A DNA stretch of 64,000 nucleotides from Tyto alba (GCF_018691265.1 NW_024881322.1:9351989-9415988), one strand, 5' to 3'. Shown: positions 1-14,580, numbered from the stretch's first letter. The notes: a model not told the origin generated them from the sequence alone. Translations and numbers: made by a program.

Positions 1-3000
1 TGTAAAAACCTTAGGAAAAAACTTAGTAAACACTCTAAGATGCAGGTGGATTTATGTTCAGAAGGTGGTGACATTATCTGAGTTCTTGAAGTGCTGTCAT
101 GGCACAAGCAAAGGTGCCTGTAGGCAGGATCCACAGTCCTCCAAAGGCACTGGGATGTTTGTATGGGTTTCAATAGCCCATAGAGCAACAGAGCTGCCAA
201 ATGTCATGCATTTCACTCAGGCTAGCGGGGACCTTCTCACTCTGGCCTGGCTCTCAGCTGGATTCTCAGGCACCCAGGCTGGTTGCAGGATAACGTGTCA
301 GGTTTTTGGCTTGTAGTACTGACCTGGGGCTGCTAGGGGCCCCCGTGGCTCTATTCCTGAGGCATATAATCTGTCCTGTCACTGAATTATGCCCCGAAGC
401 AGCGGACATGATCCAGGCCAAGGGAACCAGGATAAAGGTTCCCAAGCTGACACGTCTGTAGCCAGTTACGGCAGGATCCCCTCCAACATTTTGCTCCACA
501 GGCAAAGTAGCTTCTACCTGTAGAAAGTCCAAGAGTCAGAGCATCCACTGCTTTCCTCACACAGCACTGTTTTACCCAGCCAGCAATCCTCTGCCGCTGA
601 AATTGTCCGGGTCTGATGTCTCTCTGCTTCCCTAGAAATGGCACTGTCAGCCTTGGTGACCACCTCTCCCCACCAGTCCCCTTGCTGCTTCCCAGCAGCA
701 CCCATCCAGCAGCCCTCTGCAGCACCACACCACCCCGCACCCCTGCTCTGCCATGGCTTAGATGACTGTGTGTCTCTCACTAAGCTGAAAACCGTTGGTA
801 AGCATTTGTAAAATTGCACAGAGGGAGTGGGGCACCTTTTGGAAGTGCTGTTTCAGTCCCAGTCTGGGCCAATATAATGAGGAGAATAATAAAAATGAAA
901 TCAAATAAACAGTAGAAGCTGAGACACATCAAATGTTTCAGCTCGTGGAAAATGCCTACAGACAAGGAATGACTGCACAGCATGTGGAAATGAACGACTA
1001 AGGTCTGGAACAAGATAGGATTTATATTGCTGTGGTTTCATACTGAATGGGAAAAAACGGCAAACAGATTGAAATAGCAGGGGAATTTACCCAGAAAATG
1101 CTGCCATACAGAGCTACAAGAACATGGAACGTTAAAAATTCACACTCAGTGAGGGGTCAAGAGAGATATTTAACCTTTCTTGGACTGTACGCATATGAAA
1201 AACTTAGATGTTACAAGCTTTAAAGAAAGCTGACCCATTTTGCTGTTTAAAATATTCTGAGACTTCCATGGAGACTTATCTGATACCACCTATATATAAT
1301 GACCTAGATTTTCAAAGCGGTTGGGAAGCAGACGTCTGGAAACCTGCTGTGAATTTTAACATTTTCCATACAAAGATCAAGTGTAAACTTGCAGTTTAAT
1401 TTCACTCAGGAAAGACTAAAATGCTGTTAGGACTTCTCAGATATGTAATTAGGATCATCTTGTTTGTGAAATAACCATGGAGCGACAACAGAGCCATCCA
1501 TTCCCAGCCAGATTCCTGTCTTAAAGGATGCTCAGGTAAGCACAGGTCTAAAGTAATTACTATCTAATAACTGTATACTTGTCTGTATGCCATATCTTAA
1601 TATGCTTATTAGTAAATGGGTGTTAGTGTCACAAAATTCACCAGGTCCATTAGTGCCTGCCGGCTGAGTTATCACAGTGACCTATAAATGAAGCTGCAAA
1701 GAGAATGAATTACTTTGCCAAGATGAAGCACTTGGAATAAAACAGACGTGATGATCAGGATGAAGCAATCTTGAGGATGGGTTCCCCTCTCCTCAGATTA
1801 ACAGGCTTCAGTCTGCGTGTTTATCTTCCCAACTATATTCTCTGGAACTCACTCAACCATCCAAAGCATGGACTATGTGAAGTGGCATTTCTAGAGTTCA
1901 GCAGGCAGGCTGCCAAAAGAATCTCCTCTACTCCTATTTTAACATGAATTTCCATGAGTTGGGGAAACAAAATTAAGCATTCATATAAAAGGGCACTGCT
2001 GGCAGAAAATATTCTGTTAAAAAAAAAAAAAAAAAAGAAACTGAAATGTCTCCTTTTGGATTTTAAGTAGGAAAAATATCCCAGAGCCTCATAGGTTCAG
2101 GGATCCAGAGGTCAGTAGAAACAATAAGTAGTAAGCCTTAAAAAAATAAATAATATAGTAGGGGTGAAGAAGGGAAATTTGTAAAAATAAGCAAAAGCAA
2201 GTTAAAGGGTAATTAGTGAGATAAATAATACTGAATTCCAAAAAATATTTGATCTGACAGCAAAGGGACACAAATATGTTTTTAGTGGAAGCTGACCAAA
2301 GATAACTAAAAATTGGTCCATGGGAGCATAATTGGCTTGATTGTCACAGCTATTTAAATAAGAATTTTGAGATTATTAAAACAGTTGTGTGATACTGCTG
2401 AAAGGGCTCATTAAAATAAAGCAGGCATTTCTGCAGGCTGCTAATGAGAGTTTCCTAGGAAAAGGTCTGATTAGAGTTTGCTCTTGAAAACCTCTCTGCA
2501 TAGCTTCTGGAGACCAGTGTGCACATGGAACAAGAGGAATTACCTATTTGCACTGTTCTCCCACAGTTTCATCAAAACCTCAGTGAATCACAGTCTTTAT
2601 AAAATCAATGCTCATTCTAATCCCCTGCAAGTCTCACAAGTGCAATCCCTGTTATACAAACAAGGATGACTCCAGACACAACAGTTATGTCTTGAGAAAT
2701 ATCAAGCTGATCATCTTTCACCAGCACAAATAAAGACCAGAAGAGATAAAATACCATAAAAGTATGTTATCCGTCTTAGCAGATGCCAAGGAGTAATCTG
2801 TGTTATAGTAGTAATACTGAATGAAGTCAGGGCTAATCTTAAAGTGATTATTGCACAGGATGATACACTAGCAGACATATGTGCTATGAATTGGAACATA
2901 CCAGATGCTTGGTCAGATGAATCTTTGTAAAAATGAAGTCTAGCAGAATAAATTTTACGGCCTTATCTTCTCAGAAGAACACGCTTTGAACTACTGCCCA

Positions 3001-6000
3001 TAAATATTTGGTGGTTACTTTTGCCACTCTTCTTATTTTCTGGCTGCAATCCCTCTAGTATGGGATGATGTTCCTTGAGTCTAAGTCCAGCACCAGAGAG
3101 GACTTCCATCTGTTTTGTGCTGGCCCCATTGCAGAACACACTAGTTTTGGATGAGGCAAGCATCAAGGGCATTTGAGTGGCAACTGGAAGGACCAGGTGG
3201 AGCCCCTGGCAGACAGGCCTGCAGCGGTGCAGCGGGCACGCAGAGCCTGAGCAGAAGGCAAGCAAAAGCTGGGGACGGACAGAAGACCAGTGCTGCCAGA
3301 CCTGATGCTTTAACATCAACTTAGTCACATCTAGAAATTGTCACTTAACTGTTCTTTCTTACAACTGCAACGTAGAAATGCTCTGCCAAAGCCTCTCATT
3401 CTTAACTGCACTTTTGCAGTGGAGAATTTAAACCTCACAGAAAGCTGCAGGATGGTACTGCTGGCAGCGAAATGAGTTTTGTACCTGTTTTTTTTTTAAT
3501 TGCATATGGAACTAAACTTTTGTTAGTGTACATTGTAATTTCCAAAATTTACTAGTTATTGCTTATCATATATTCCAACTTTTTTTTTTAAGAATAATTC
3601 AGGTGGTAAAAACATGTAGCCACTTCTCCTTCTAAGATAAAGATCTAACTATCTCATAGCTTGCAAAGTTGTCTTCCCAACAACTTAAAGTTCATGCCCT
3701 CCACAAACATGACAAGAGTCAATCCCCAGAAGTTAAATGAACCACATCCTCTGTGAATATACCGGCCCCCAGCCATCTGCAGAAGGCCTGAGAAAATAGA
3801 GCTAGTAGTATAACCCAGAAGGTCAATAAACTGATTCTTTCAGACCTGCGCTATTTTGCAGTTGGAGATAAAAGCAAGGATGTGAGCTTTCTGAAGCCGT
3901 TGCTTCTCTATCTATAGCTGCACATTCATAAACTGTCTAAAGACGATTCAGGGCTATGTAGAGTCTTCAGCTTTTCACACCAATTTGAAATTTCCTAATT
4001 ACAATTTTCCTCGGTGACAGGCCGATCGAAATTCCTATGATCCTTGTAGTTGTTTTTCAGGCTTCCTTTATCTACATAAACATTTCCTGTTCTGCTTTCT
4101 CATCCTCCCCCACTGTCCTATAATGGCTTCCTATCATCGTTTTTTTACCCTTTCTTTCAGTCCATATTGTTTTTCACTGGTGACAGCTCTGCCTGTGATA
4201 TTTCTTGCTTTAGAAATACATCACAGCTTCCCACCAAGTGAAGAGGTTTTCTGTGTGCTACTAAATGCTTTAGATAAAATGTGTATCGTGATGTTTAAAA
4301 TTCTTGACTGCACCTTAATTTGGCCAGATCTTGGATACATCTGGTTCACTGTACTGCGATGGCACCACTCTCTGCACACTCATGACATACAGAGGGTTCT
4401 TGTTGCACAAGAGATCCTCTCAAAACTAAAATTAACTGTCTTTCACCACTACTTTTTCCCCCCAAAGCTGCTATGCTATTATTCCAACCCTGGAGCTGTT
4501 CCACAAGTATAAATTCTACATCTTACCCTTTTGCAATCTATTTATGCAATTCATTTTTACAGCTGGGTAGGTTATTATTCACAGGTGTGCTTTGGGTACT
4601 GTTTAGGTGCTCTAATACTCTGTGCTTTATACTTTACTGCTATAATGGTTTACTATAGAGCTTGCAGTCTGACTGAGAAAGTTAGACTACACAGCAAAAA
4701 ACAAGGGAAAGACCAAGGCCGTATAGCACCAGTGTGGAGGTTAGTCAAGTCAAAGTCAAGCCAAAAGAGAGGAATCTTAAGGAGGATCTTAAGTCTTTGT
4801 TATGTGGAATAAGGGAGGCAGTGCATCCTGAGGAAGGTCTGGGAAACAAGCCCAAGTGATGTTTGTCTATCCTCACCCTCACTGTTGGGCTCTGACCCAA
4901 ATGCATGCCTCCAGTGACTGCTTCATCCACTCATCTCTGCTCTCTCTCCCTACTGGCCTTAAATCATATGAGTATACTTTTATGGCCTTTGCTGCTTTTT
5001 ATCTTCCTTTCTAGCCACAAAGTTTATGAATATCCCCAGCTACCACCACTGGCTCAGTCCTCCTTTCTAGCTCCTCCAGTGTCTTGTTTTTCCTATGCTT
5101 CCCATTTTGGGTATCATAATCACGTGCAGTTAATCTGCAGCATATTTGCTGCCAGACACCTAAACCTCACCTACATTACAACCAAACTGATTCTCCTAGT
5201 AACACTAAGGGGTCTTTGTGCTTTCTTTTGTGCTTTTTGTTGCAAAAATATACAAGCCTGGTATTTTTCCCTTACCTGAAGGCCCTTCATGAAATACCCG
5301 TTTGCAGCATGTAACTGCATCCGTCCCTGCAATGGTGAGAGACTCCATCCTATACACCTGCAGACGCTTTTTTGGGCAGGTTTCAGTTTTTAAGTAAGTG
5401 CTTATCATTAACTTGCATGCATTTCTATCATAATTGTCATTATTCCGTATGGTCACCACACAAAAGACAGAGTTTTCTGCACCACTTTGCTGAAATAAGG
5501 ACCAGTTTTACCTCAGATGGGAGAGGAGATGGGATGCCGCTGCCTTTCAGCATGCTGCCTGTCACTTAAGAGGGAGGTGGCGTAAAAATGGTTTCACCCA
5601 GCTCTGAGGATTGTGTTCGTCCATCCTCAGCTGGAATGCCTCTACTATAGCTCTTGTCTTTAGAGGGAATAGTAGGTATAATATAGTTCAAGTAGGAGAT
5701 GAGGGAGGTAATTTAGCAGGCAATACATCCCTACTTCTGTTGAAGGAAGGCTTAACTAAACAATATGTATCTTGCAATCTTTTTTTAAAAAAAAGTAAGC
5801 AATGATCTGCAATTTTTTTTCTTTTTTTTTTCTTTGCCAGATGAATTTCTGTAGCAAATGCGTGTTCTTCACACTCAGTCTCCTCAACTGGTCTGAGTTG
5901 CATTTCAGTCATGGCAATTACAGCACCCCATTCAGCAAGTATCCTTGGAATGGTGGGGATGGAAATACAGTCTTTAATGGGGTTGAACCCCATCCTGTGG

Positions 6001-9000
6001 AAAGCCAAAAAGAGAAAGATCATTGTTCTGATTTAAAGAAGCTACTGAATGCAGAGTCACTAAGATGTGGGGAAATACGTTCTGACATGTTCCCATTTGC
6101 CTTGGCAGTTCAAGAGATGCATAACTTCATAGTGGACTGTTTCACACTTCTGAGCAGCTTTTTGGTCATCTTAAATGATAGAGCGTTCCCATCTTCTGTC
6201 TTAGAAGTAGAGACTCACAGGGATGAATGCCACAGTCTCAAGAAGCAAGTTGGATTAAGATGGAAGGAGTGTAAACTGGCTTCATGGGTGTCCATACACT
6301 GGTGAGCATTAAATATTACCTGAATGGTGATATTCTTGATTCTCTCTCATATTTAATCTATCCTTAGCAACTGATGGAAGGAGGGGAAAGTCGTGATTTC
6401 CTTAAAGTGCTGTACCATCTGTCAGCTCTACTCATCTTTTCTTCAAACTTATTTTGAGTTAGCTTCTGTTCTTCTGACATTCACTATTCCCAGGCTTGAC
6501 TATAGTTGGATGATTGTAGTGTTCAGTACAGATTATGAAATACACATAACTGTTCATTTTAAAAATCTGAGGTATCTCATCAAGTGGCATCCCATTGATG
6601 CAAATATTGACAACTGGCTTTCCATGAGGGGAGGTGAAGCAAGGAAGATAACCAATATGACCTTCTCAGGTACTTCTGCAGGGAGTGCAGATAGTTTTCA
6701 TCTTTAGAATGACCCCACTGATCCAAGATAGCTTCTGTGGAAAAGCAGCCAGATCTTAAGTTCATGTGTGTCAAAAGCTGCTGATAAACCTTGCAGACTT
6801 TTACCAGAGATAAGAGGATCATATTGCACAATGGCCATAAACCATGTTAAGAAAGGTTTGGATTCCTGTGAAAGGTGTGCATTACTGAACCTGGATTTTT
6901 CATATTTTTCTAGAACTCAAAAAATACAGTGATTATACAATGCAATAAATATGATTCTTTTATATTTAAACGTGATTCTTTTATTGAGTAACATCTGGAT
7001 TATGTCTGTGGGAAGAATTATGCAGTTTTTTAAATCCCGTGCCTGTTTTATTAATTTTAGTTCTGTGTATACTTTTTATTGCCTTTTAATTTTCTTTTTG
7101 CTGGCAGTAGGACCTTAATTTAGGGTTTCAATTTTTGGACTTCCCCTCTGCACTCTCTTCAAGAAAACATTAACCCTCAAGAGATTAAGATTACAAAAAA
7201 GGCACATCCTCATACAATCAGGATGCTCAACGCAGCTAAGCAAAGCAAAGCAGAGTGCAGATGCAAGGCAGAAATAAAACATGCAGCAAACTCAGAAGCA
7301 AGAGAATAAAGAAGTCAGTACAGCAAACCACGAGAAACTAAACACACACATTCAAAACACAGCCCACAAGGGAAGCAAACATGCATCAGATATAATGAGA
7401 AAGGAAAAGTCAGGCTCAGGCCATCCCCACTCATTGGCAACACATGAAGAAAGTCAGCAAATGCACGGGTTTCTCTAAAAAGAAAGGCTTGATTTTTTCA
7501 GAAGCACTTTTGAGGATGGAATTTTCTTCTTCCTATTAAGCAGCAGATGGCTTTGTAAAAGTCAATCTCTTCAAAAAGCCAAGGTGCATACTGCAATGTA
7601 GCTTAGTATTTTGTCTTCTGGGGAAATGTTTACCCCCCCTAACTGGGGGTAATTGGAAAGAAAGCATTATAAATTATACGTGAAATTTATCTTTTGCATT
7701 GCATCATGTGTTGGCAGTAAAGAGGAAGTAATTTAACATTGGTGGTTCATGGGGGGAAAGCTGGAACAGGAAACATCAGGAACAGCTAATACAGAATACA
7801 TAATTCCCAGAAGGTGGATGTCATCCACGCACCTGGAGAAAAACATGGATATGTACACATGTATGTACGTGCACACCTCCGCCACGCCGACACTGAGGCA
7901 AGAGGCAGAAATTCTGGAGAAGCAAACTGCCTAAGCACTCTGAGCCCATGTCCACACGTGTTAGACCTCTGTCCCAAGCCCACGCACACCGAGCCCTTTT
8001 TGTCCACTCTGCTAGTCTTGAAAGATCTGACGGAGAGCCTTGGCAGGTGGGAAAAAAAGCTAGTGGTTTGCTAAAGCTCTTAGGGGTTGGTCTGCTTTTT
8101 TAATCCTTTGTTAAATGTGCTGGCAGCCCAGAATAGATACTTTTCTGTGTTTTGCAAACTGAAATAAAAATAAATAAATAGCTAAAAAGAGCTTGCTGGC
8201 AAATTTATATTATCTATGTGCTGTTATAATTCTTCTAGGAAACATAGTTTTTCAGAGGAGATCAGGCAGGGCTCAGGGCTCAGAAGAACAAAAAAGCAGA
8301 AATAAAGGAGCAAGGAGCTACATCCTTTTCCACCAGCCCAGCACCTACTACTAAAGTTACCATACAGAGGCAGCAGTGACATATTCTGAGCTCATGAAGA
8401 TCTTTTACATAGCACATAGGCAGAACTAACAAAATTTAAAAAGATTCATCATATTAAGTCATAATGAATAAAGATATTTGTGCCTTGCTCCATATTCCAG
8501 AAATGAGCAGATATTCAGAATGGGGAACTGAATAAACCTATCACTTCACATCACTTTCAGTTCTTCTTCCATAATTTTCACAGCCAGAATAGCTTAATGG
8601 GAAAGAGACACTGGTCACCAAGGTAGCAAAAAGCTGAATGTCAGATGGTGAGAAAAAAATCATCAGTGCCTGTAACATTATCAAGAGAATCAGAGGCTTG
8701 CACTTCCCTGAAGGAAATGCTATCTACAACCAGCTCTCACAGCATTTGAACTAGGGGAACTGCTGATGCAAAGGACACAAAGCGAAATTAAGTTCAAGTA
8801 AATACCTATTGCCAAGGGGTGGAAAGGTTTAAGCACAACAGACGCCTCAGCTTGACAACATAAATTCTGCAAAGACTCAAACAGAAAGGGGCAATTACTG
8901 CCTTACGTTCCAGTTCTAATCTTAAATTATAGGATAGTTTCCTAATGAGGGGGAACATTGCCGGAGACAGCTGTGGTGGATGGAACACTGCTGTAATTAC

Positions 9001-9471
9001 AGATCCTTGCAGATCGGTGACAGAAGTTACCAAACTTCGAGGGGAAACACCTTCATAATGTTTGTTTTTGCAGAATCAAATAACATTCTCCATTTGCAAT
9101 GGAATGGAAACGTTCAAGTCTGTGAGCCTTTAAACCAATTGCAGCCCTATGTGGTGCATGTTAGGAGCTAGACAAAATTGGCAGAGGTGAGCTAGTGTAC
9201 TGGGATCCTAACTCAGACTGGGGGTACAATAATGCTGGTCAGTGCAAGGTAGGGCAGTGGAGATTGAGGGAGAGAAAACAAAACAAGGAGACAAATCTTA
9301 GGCAGAATATCTGATATGGAAAAGTCAAAACAAACTCATTGCCTTCTTTCAAGATTACTGCTAGCAGCAATGTTTCATACACTTTCTTATTACACAGAGC
9401 ATATCACTGGAAAGGCCAAGAAAACGATTCTTGATTTGACAGGGTTTTTTGCCTTTGTGAGCTATACAAAG
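1..9471. other. Intergenic DNA, no gene recognised
   Basis: AT-rich single-copy-looking DNA upstream of septin-7. Open frames are short, lie on both strands, overlap each other, and show no recognisable domain. The largest, 5802-6305 (+), starts beside a poly-T run and overlaps a minus-strand frame of similar quality, so neither is convincing. An A18 run lies at 2019-2036 and T runs lie near 3490, 3580 and 5813-5831. I see no tRNA, known structured RNA, CpG island or young repeat. Distal regulatory elements may exist but cannot be recognised by eye. Confidence 0.6.
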
Positions 9472-9633
9472 GCAGTGGTTTACAACATGTGGTCTACAGA
9501 CTCCTGGGGTTCCACAGATGACTTCCAAGGGCTGCAGAAGAGGTAACCAAGGAACAAGCTGTTGACTTGTTCCTATCCTAGGGTCTGCATCTTTCCTGCA
9601 AAGTTGATAGTGAAGAAAGCTCAAAACCACTGC
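9472..9633. mobile_element. Ancient non-autonomous hAT-like element (MITE)
   Basis: A 162-base unit bounded by perfect 10-base terminal inverted repeats: GCAGTGGTTT at 9472-9481 and AAACCACTGC at 9624-9633. Inside the left end the text continues with 'tgtggtctacagactcc' and 'ggggttccacaga', which resembles the left end of old amniote hAT elements whose termini read like cagtggttctcaa followed by tgtggtccacagacc (family resemblance from memory). It has no coding capacity. The flanking 8-mers (atacaaag and ttttgcac) do not match, so the target-site duplication has decayed or the ends are slightly misplaced. Confidence 0.6.
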
Positions 9634-12600
9634 TTTTGCACTATTACTATTACATGAAAAGAAACGGATGGTATTTTTCCAATTGGTACTTCCATGGATG
9701 ACTCTGCTCCTAGTAGCATGATACATAACTATATTTTCAGAGTAGCTCTGCTTCAGCCAGTACATAGAGCAAGAGCTGGTCCTGTAATGAGCAACTGTTC
9801 AATGATTTGTGTTCTCCTGGTTGTTTAATGGGGTTTCAGGCTTCGCCGTGCTGTATTCTTTTATTTTGCTCTGAAGGAAGAATTGTTTGTTCCCTAAGGT
9901 ACTTATTTACTGGCACTTAACGTTATAAAATCTGAGTACTTCACAAATATTAATGGGTTTTTATTAATAAAACTTTGAGGTGAGTGGATGAAAATCACGG
10001 GAAAAGATAAATTCATTCTGGCATCCAATTTGAGGTATTAAAGCCTGATGCTTCTAAACACTTGACTTTTTCTTCATATACACAAAAGACATAGGCACCC
10101 TTGACTTTAGTTATAGCTCTGAACACTCTAAACTTTCTCACGTTAGGGATCACACTGATCATCGGGGAAATGAGGAGCTTCCAGGTAACCATATGCAAAG
10201 TTTGCCAGGTGTGCAAGGAGTTCCGGAGCAGTGGGACAGAGTCCAAGGCAGCATTTAAACCCATTCATCTGCACCACATCTTCTCCTTGGCCTCAGATTT
10301 ATAGTCCTGTACCTCTGATTGAGCCAGTCCTCCCCTCCATTCTATAAACTTCTCACCCAGTCCTAATCTTCTTGCTCAGCCAATCCCAGACCCTAGCAAA
10401 TCCGAGGCAAGTGGACTGAGGACATCAGCCCCACGCATAGCTTGTTGCCTGGACCAGCGCCGTTACCCTCCTCCTGTCTGGGCATCGCTGTCCCCGCTGC
10501 CTTTCTCCTTTTCTCCCGTGCCACCTCAGGCAGGTTCAGCCCCACGCTCTGCTCGTGGGCACATTTCAGGTCCCCCCAGCTCTGACGCTCCCTTCCCAGC
10601 TCTCTTCCAACTTCTGCCTTGCAGTTTGCTTCAGCACCAGTGTTCTCCCATCCTCTCTGCTGCCGCTTTAACCTCCCACTCTTCCTCCTGCCACCTCTGG
10701 GACCAGTTTCTGCCATTCTGAGGCTCCTTCTCCCCAGCAACTTCTCCTTCCCTCTGTAGTGCCAGCCAGGGGATGCTGGCTGGAAACCAGGCTGTGCCCT
10801 ACACTCAGTTCCCTTCTCAACGTGAAGCATGACCTGCCACAGAGCCTCATAACAATGGTATGGGGGGAAAAATTATCTTAAATTTGGACTGGGGTATGCT
10901 CAAGGCAGATAAAATCATCAGGGAAGTTAGCTGCTAAAATTGTAAAGGTTTCCTGTTGAACATGTGTGAGCTGCAAACTTTGAAAGGCCTCTCTGCCTGA
11001 GCTAACTGTGGCTCAATTTGTTGAAGGAGTGTAAAAGAGAGAGCCCTTTCAGAAAGACCACTTCTCCCTCCTCCCCCCACACCTCCTGACTGCAAAGGCC
11101 AAATCCTCTCTCCAAACCCCTTTGACTTGAGATAGACGTTTCCCTTTTATCCTGTATCTGAAAAGTACAGCCACATGTACATAGGCGTACCTAGTACAGC
11201 TAGACAGCTCCGAATGGCTCAGTTTTAGGAGCTGAACTCAGAAGTTACAACTGGCTGGAAATAAGGATTTGTAATGATATCTTCAGACAACTCTAATAAT
11301 ACCTGTAGCCACCAGCTTCACCTATGGTAACTGATTTCATTTGGAGAAAACTATACAAAAACTGTTTTGGTGAAGCCTACAGTAAACAGGCTTTTGTTTT
11401 ATCCTCCTCCTCCCCATGTTAATTGTGACAGATACAGCCTGACATCATTGTAATCTGGAAACCAGATAGTTAGGGGCGAATTGCAGCCACACCAGCACCT
11501 AGCTTTCATCTGACTTCTTTTTGCTCTTTGATCTCTTTAGCTGGCTAATTAAGAAGCTTGAATCAGCACCCTGCCAAAATAGGTTGTGCCTTTTTCCATA
11601 CCTGTGACCCTCAGAAAGAGCATCTAGTGTACTCATGTTCAGTAAGGAAGGTATTACTTGTGAGTCTTTCAGCTCTGTTCATTTAGGAGACTATATTAAT
11701 GTGTGCTGTGTTCTCCTATGGGCCCTCCTCTTTCCGAGTTTCCTATTTTAAGATGAATTGAGGGGGGAAAATAATGTAAGCCTTGACATCACATTTTGCA
11801 AAGGAAGCAAATGCACTCCTCCCTAAGGCCTAAATGAATGGCCTTTTAAGGTGACTGCTGAATTAAATTCCTGAATGATGAAATCAACAAGCATGAGAAG
11901 GTTCTTATTTCTGAAAAAGAAAAAAGCTGGAGAAAAAAAAAAAAACAAAAAACAACCAAACAACACAAAAACCACCCAATAGTGTGATTGCAGGGCTGAG
12001 AGCTGAATGGGAGCTGTTTACGCTGAGTCAATAAAGATACTTTACTCAACTTTCATAGTAATGCAGCTTCACAGGCTGAAGGGAAATGGTGATATACATA
12101 TTCTGAGCCTGCTAAGCTTCTCTAGTATAAGAGGTGCATTTAGTTGGAGTCCTAAAATTCCTCACTAAGAAGAAAGATGATCAAAACCCTAAGCACATCT
12201 TTCTGTTTATCATACATTACCTATTTCTGGCATGCTCTAAGCAGTACTGTATGCACCTGACATCGGTCTTTAGATATAATATGCCTGTAAGGTATGCAGC
12301 TAAAACCCAGTTTCTGTGAAGACCTGAGATACTCTTTAAGACAGTAAAAATAATCTCACTAGGGAAACGGAGCATGTCTGGACATTCTTAGGATAGAAGC
12401 GCTACCTGAGCACAGCCTGCTGCTCTACCCTTGCAGGGGGAAATCACAGTGAATCAAACCACCATGGAACACAGAAATGAAACAATCTGCCTGTAGTTTT
12501 GAAAATTGGAGGAAGCCATGAAAGCTGTAAACTCCCTAGAGCTCAGGAGGTCACTAGTGGCTGGTTAGCACTACCTAAGCACTTTTCTATCATTTTGCAC

Positions 12601-14440
12601 AGGGATATCACAGAAAGATGAGAACACAGTGGACATGAAAACTAGTTCCAGTTTTTTTCCTCTCCTTATACGTGCTGGCCCAGTGTAACTCTGAAACCTG
12701 GGTCTCCACCAGACTTTCCTCCATAACGTCTTCCACTGTTGGGACTTCCCTTGTAGCTGGATTGTCAATAGTAGTATGAGCTTTAGGGCAGGAGAGATAC
12801 TGTTAGGTGTTGGTATTTTTTTTTTATTACTACATCAACCAGACTTGCTTTAAGTAAGGTTAGACCACACAGTGATAAAACACTGATGTGTTATCTTAAT
12901 TGTTCTCAGTGTTGCTACAGGTGATGGTGCTACACCAGATAACTGGATGTTAAGGGAGGGTGGCTATTTCAGACAAGCCTGCATCTGCAGGAAGGAAGGG
13001 AATGTGACACCTCTGTAGGGAGTTAATTTTAAGATAAATTAAGCAGAAAGCAGTGATTTTTCCTTTTTTGAATGTCATTCCTCCTCCTATCACAGATTTA
13101 CAGGTAGTGACTTAATCACCTGAACAGTTCAAATAGGGAATGAAGAGGGAGCTGAGTGATGGCTTGAAGGCCTTCTGTAGGTTAGTCACTTCAGTGGACC
13201 AGAAGGATGTTAGGGCCAGGTTATCACAACAGGCAGAAGAAGACTGCAGTCAAAGTTACTTTCTGTGTCATAATCTGGAGCTAACCCTAATTTGGATGTC
13301 TCAGCAGGGGATGTGACAGCACTGCACTCTTTTAACTTCTCCTGTCTTCTTTGCTCTCTATCTACTGAAAGAGTAAATTCTGAGTTTTGGACCCTACATA
13401 TATTTTATCCATAGCAACCACAACACTTCCCTCAGATTTGCTAAAACGCAAGTCTTTAATTTAGAACAAGGAAGATGGATCTTCCCTCTGATACTCTGCT
13501 TCTGAGCTTGACTGAAACTTAGAAGTAAGAATCTTTGTCAGCATCAGGGCTTCCTGATGGCCCTTCCCACCTTAGAGCCTCCAAACTCTGGCTTAGAAAC
13601 CCATGACCTTTGGTAGCAATCACTGGGAAAGTGCTGAAGAAAAATTGTTGGCTGATGACTCACTCCACCACAGTTTGCTTGCTTTTATCATTTTCTAATG
13701 CTGCTGATGGGAAGATATTTTCTATTGTGAGAAGCTTGTTTTCCTGCTCCATAGGAAGAATGATCCATAAGGATTTCCTGAGGAGTGACTTCTCCTTAGA
13801 GTGTGTGAGATTTCTTGTCTCCTAGCTCCTGGAAGGCTAACTGAATTACCCATCACCCAGTTACTTATTACCTTCCTGTTCCCTCTCGCCTTTTCAACAC
13901 CTATTTTACTGCAGAGGGCTCCTCAGAGGACATGGGCACTGGGAAACAGGGTGTGACTAATGAAAAACCTTCATAAATCAGCAGTGGAGGAGGAAACGTG
14001 TAGGAGCGGGCAAGAGCAATCAGGGGCCACGTGGATGACAGCGTGGGGGATTGCACATGAAAGGGATCAGCGCTGCAGGTTCAGCCCTGGCTCTGCTGGC
14101 CTTTGGTGTGAACTCCAGCGTGGAGCGGCTGCAGCCAGTGATGAGGGTCACAGCAAAAGACTTCTTTCTTCTCTGATCGGAAACAACAGCACTTGGAGTT
14201 TCTTAAGAAAGCAAAGGGGCAACAGCAGTCAAGGTTTATCTGCTTGGGCAAAAGGCCCAGAGCCACTACATTCTTCTTGTTTTATTGACAGCTTTCGGCG
14301 AGGACTCCGCTCCTCTGATGATCGCAGATTGTAATGTTTCATTGCAAGCAGAGGTGCCTGGTTTGGGCGGCTTACCGGCAGAGCTGCACCTGCTAGATTA
14401 AATGTTAAGAAAAAAGACATGTTCTGACAGATACAGGGAG
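9634..14440. other. Intergenic DNA, no gene recognised
   Basis: Unannotated upstream DNA. A moderately GC-rich, pyrimidine-rich stretch at about 10380-10830 produces overlapping open frames on both strands (up to 145 codons on the minus strand) with low-complexity Arg/Gly/Glu or Ser/Pro content. These are typical composition artefacts. An A-rich run at 11933-11975 is a simple degenerate A/C repeat. No conserved domain, RNA gene or young transposable element is visible. Confidence 0.55.
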
Positions 14441-14458
14441 ACTAATTGGTGATGGACT

Positions 14459-14580
14459 GCATGGCCAGAAGAGTTTGAGAAGACCATCCTGTGTGACCTC
14501 CTGCATTGACCATCCGTTGACTCCTGGTCGAGTGACAGAAAGTCTTTTAAGATGATACCAAAGCTACAGAAATCGCTGTG
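14459..14580. repeat. Fossil amniote repeat, LINE 3'-end-like
   Basis: The text 'catggccagaagagtttgag' followed by 'agaccatcctgtgtgacctc' and 'ctgcattgacc', then 'acagaaagtcttttaagatg', follows the order of phrases in a widespread decayed amniote repeat (ggccagaagggaccat, then tctgacctcctgcat, then gaaagacatcc). I associate that repeat with old CR1/L3-type LINE tails. Divergence is high and the exact family and orientation cannot be fixed by eye. No coding sequence is preserved. Confidence 0.4.

Noticed and set aside
5802..6305. 167-codon plus-strand frame, and a 111-codon minus-strand frame (5688-6023) with a splice-acceptor-like start
   Set aside because: No domain is recognised, a homopolymer lies at one end, and the two frames overlap on opposite strands. 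No polyadenylation signal or tail supports a processed pseudogene.
10393..10850. 145-codon minus-strand frame and overlapping frames
   Set aside because: Low-complexity Arg/Gly/Glu content in a pyrimidine-rich stretch, open on both strands; no domain.
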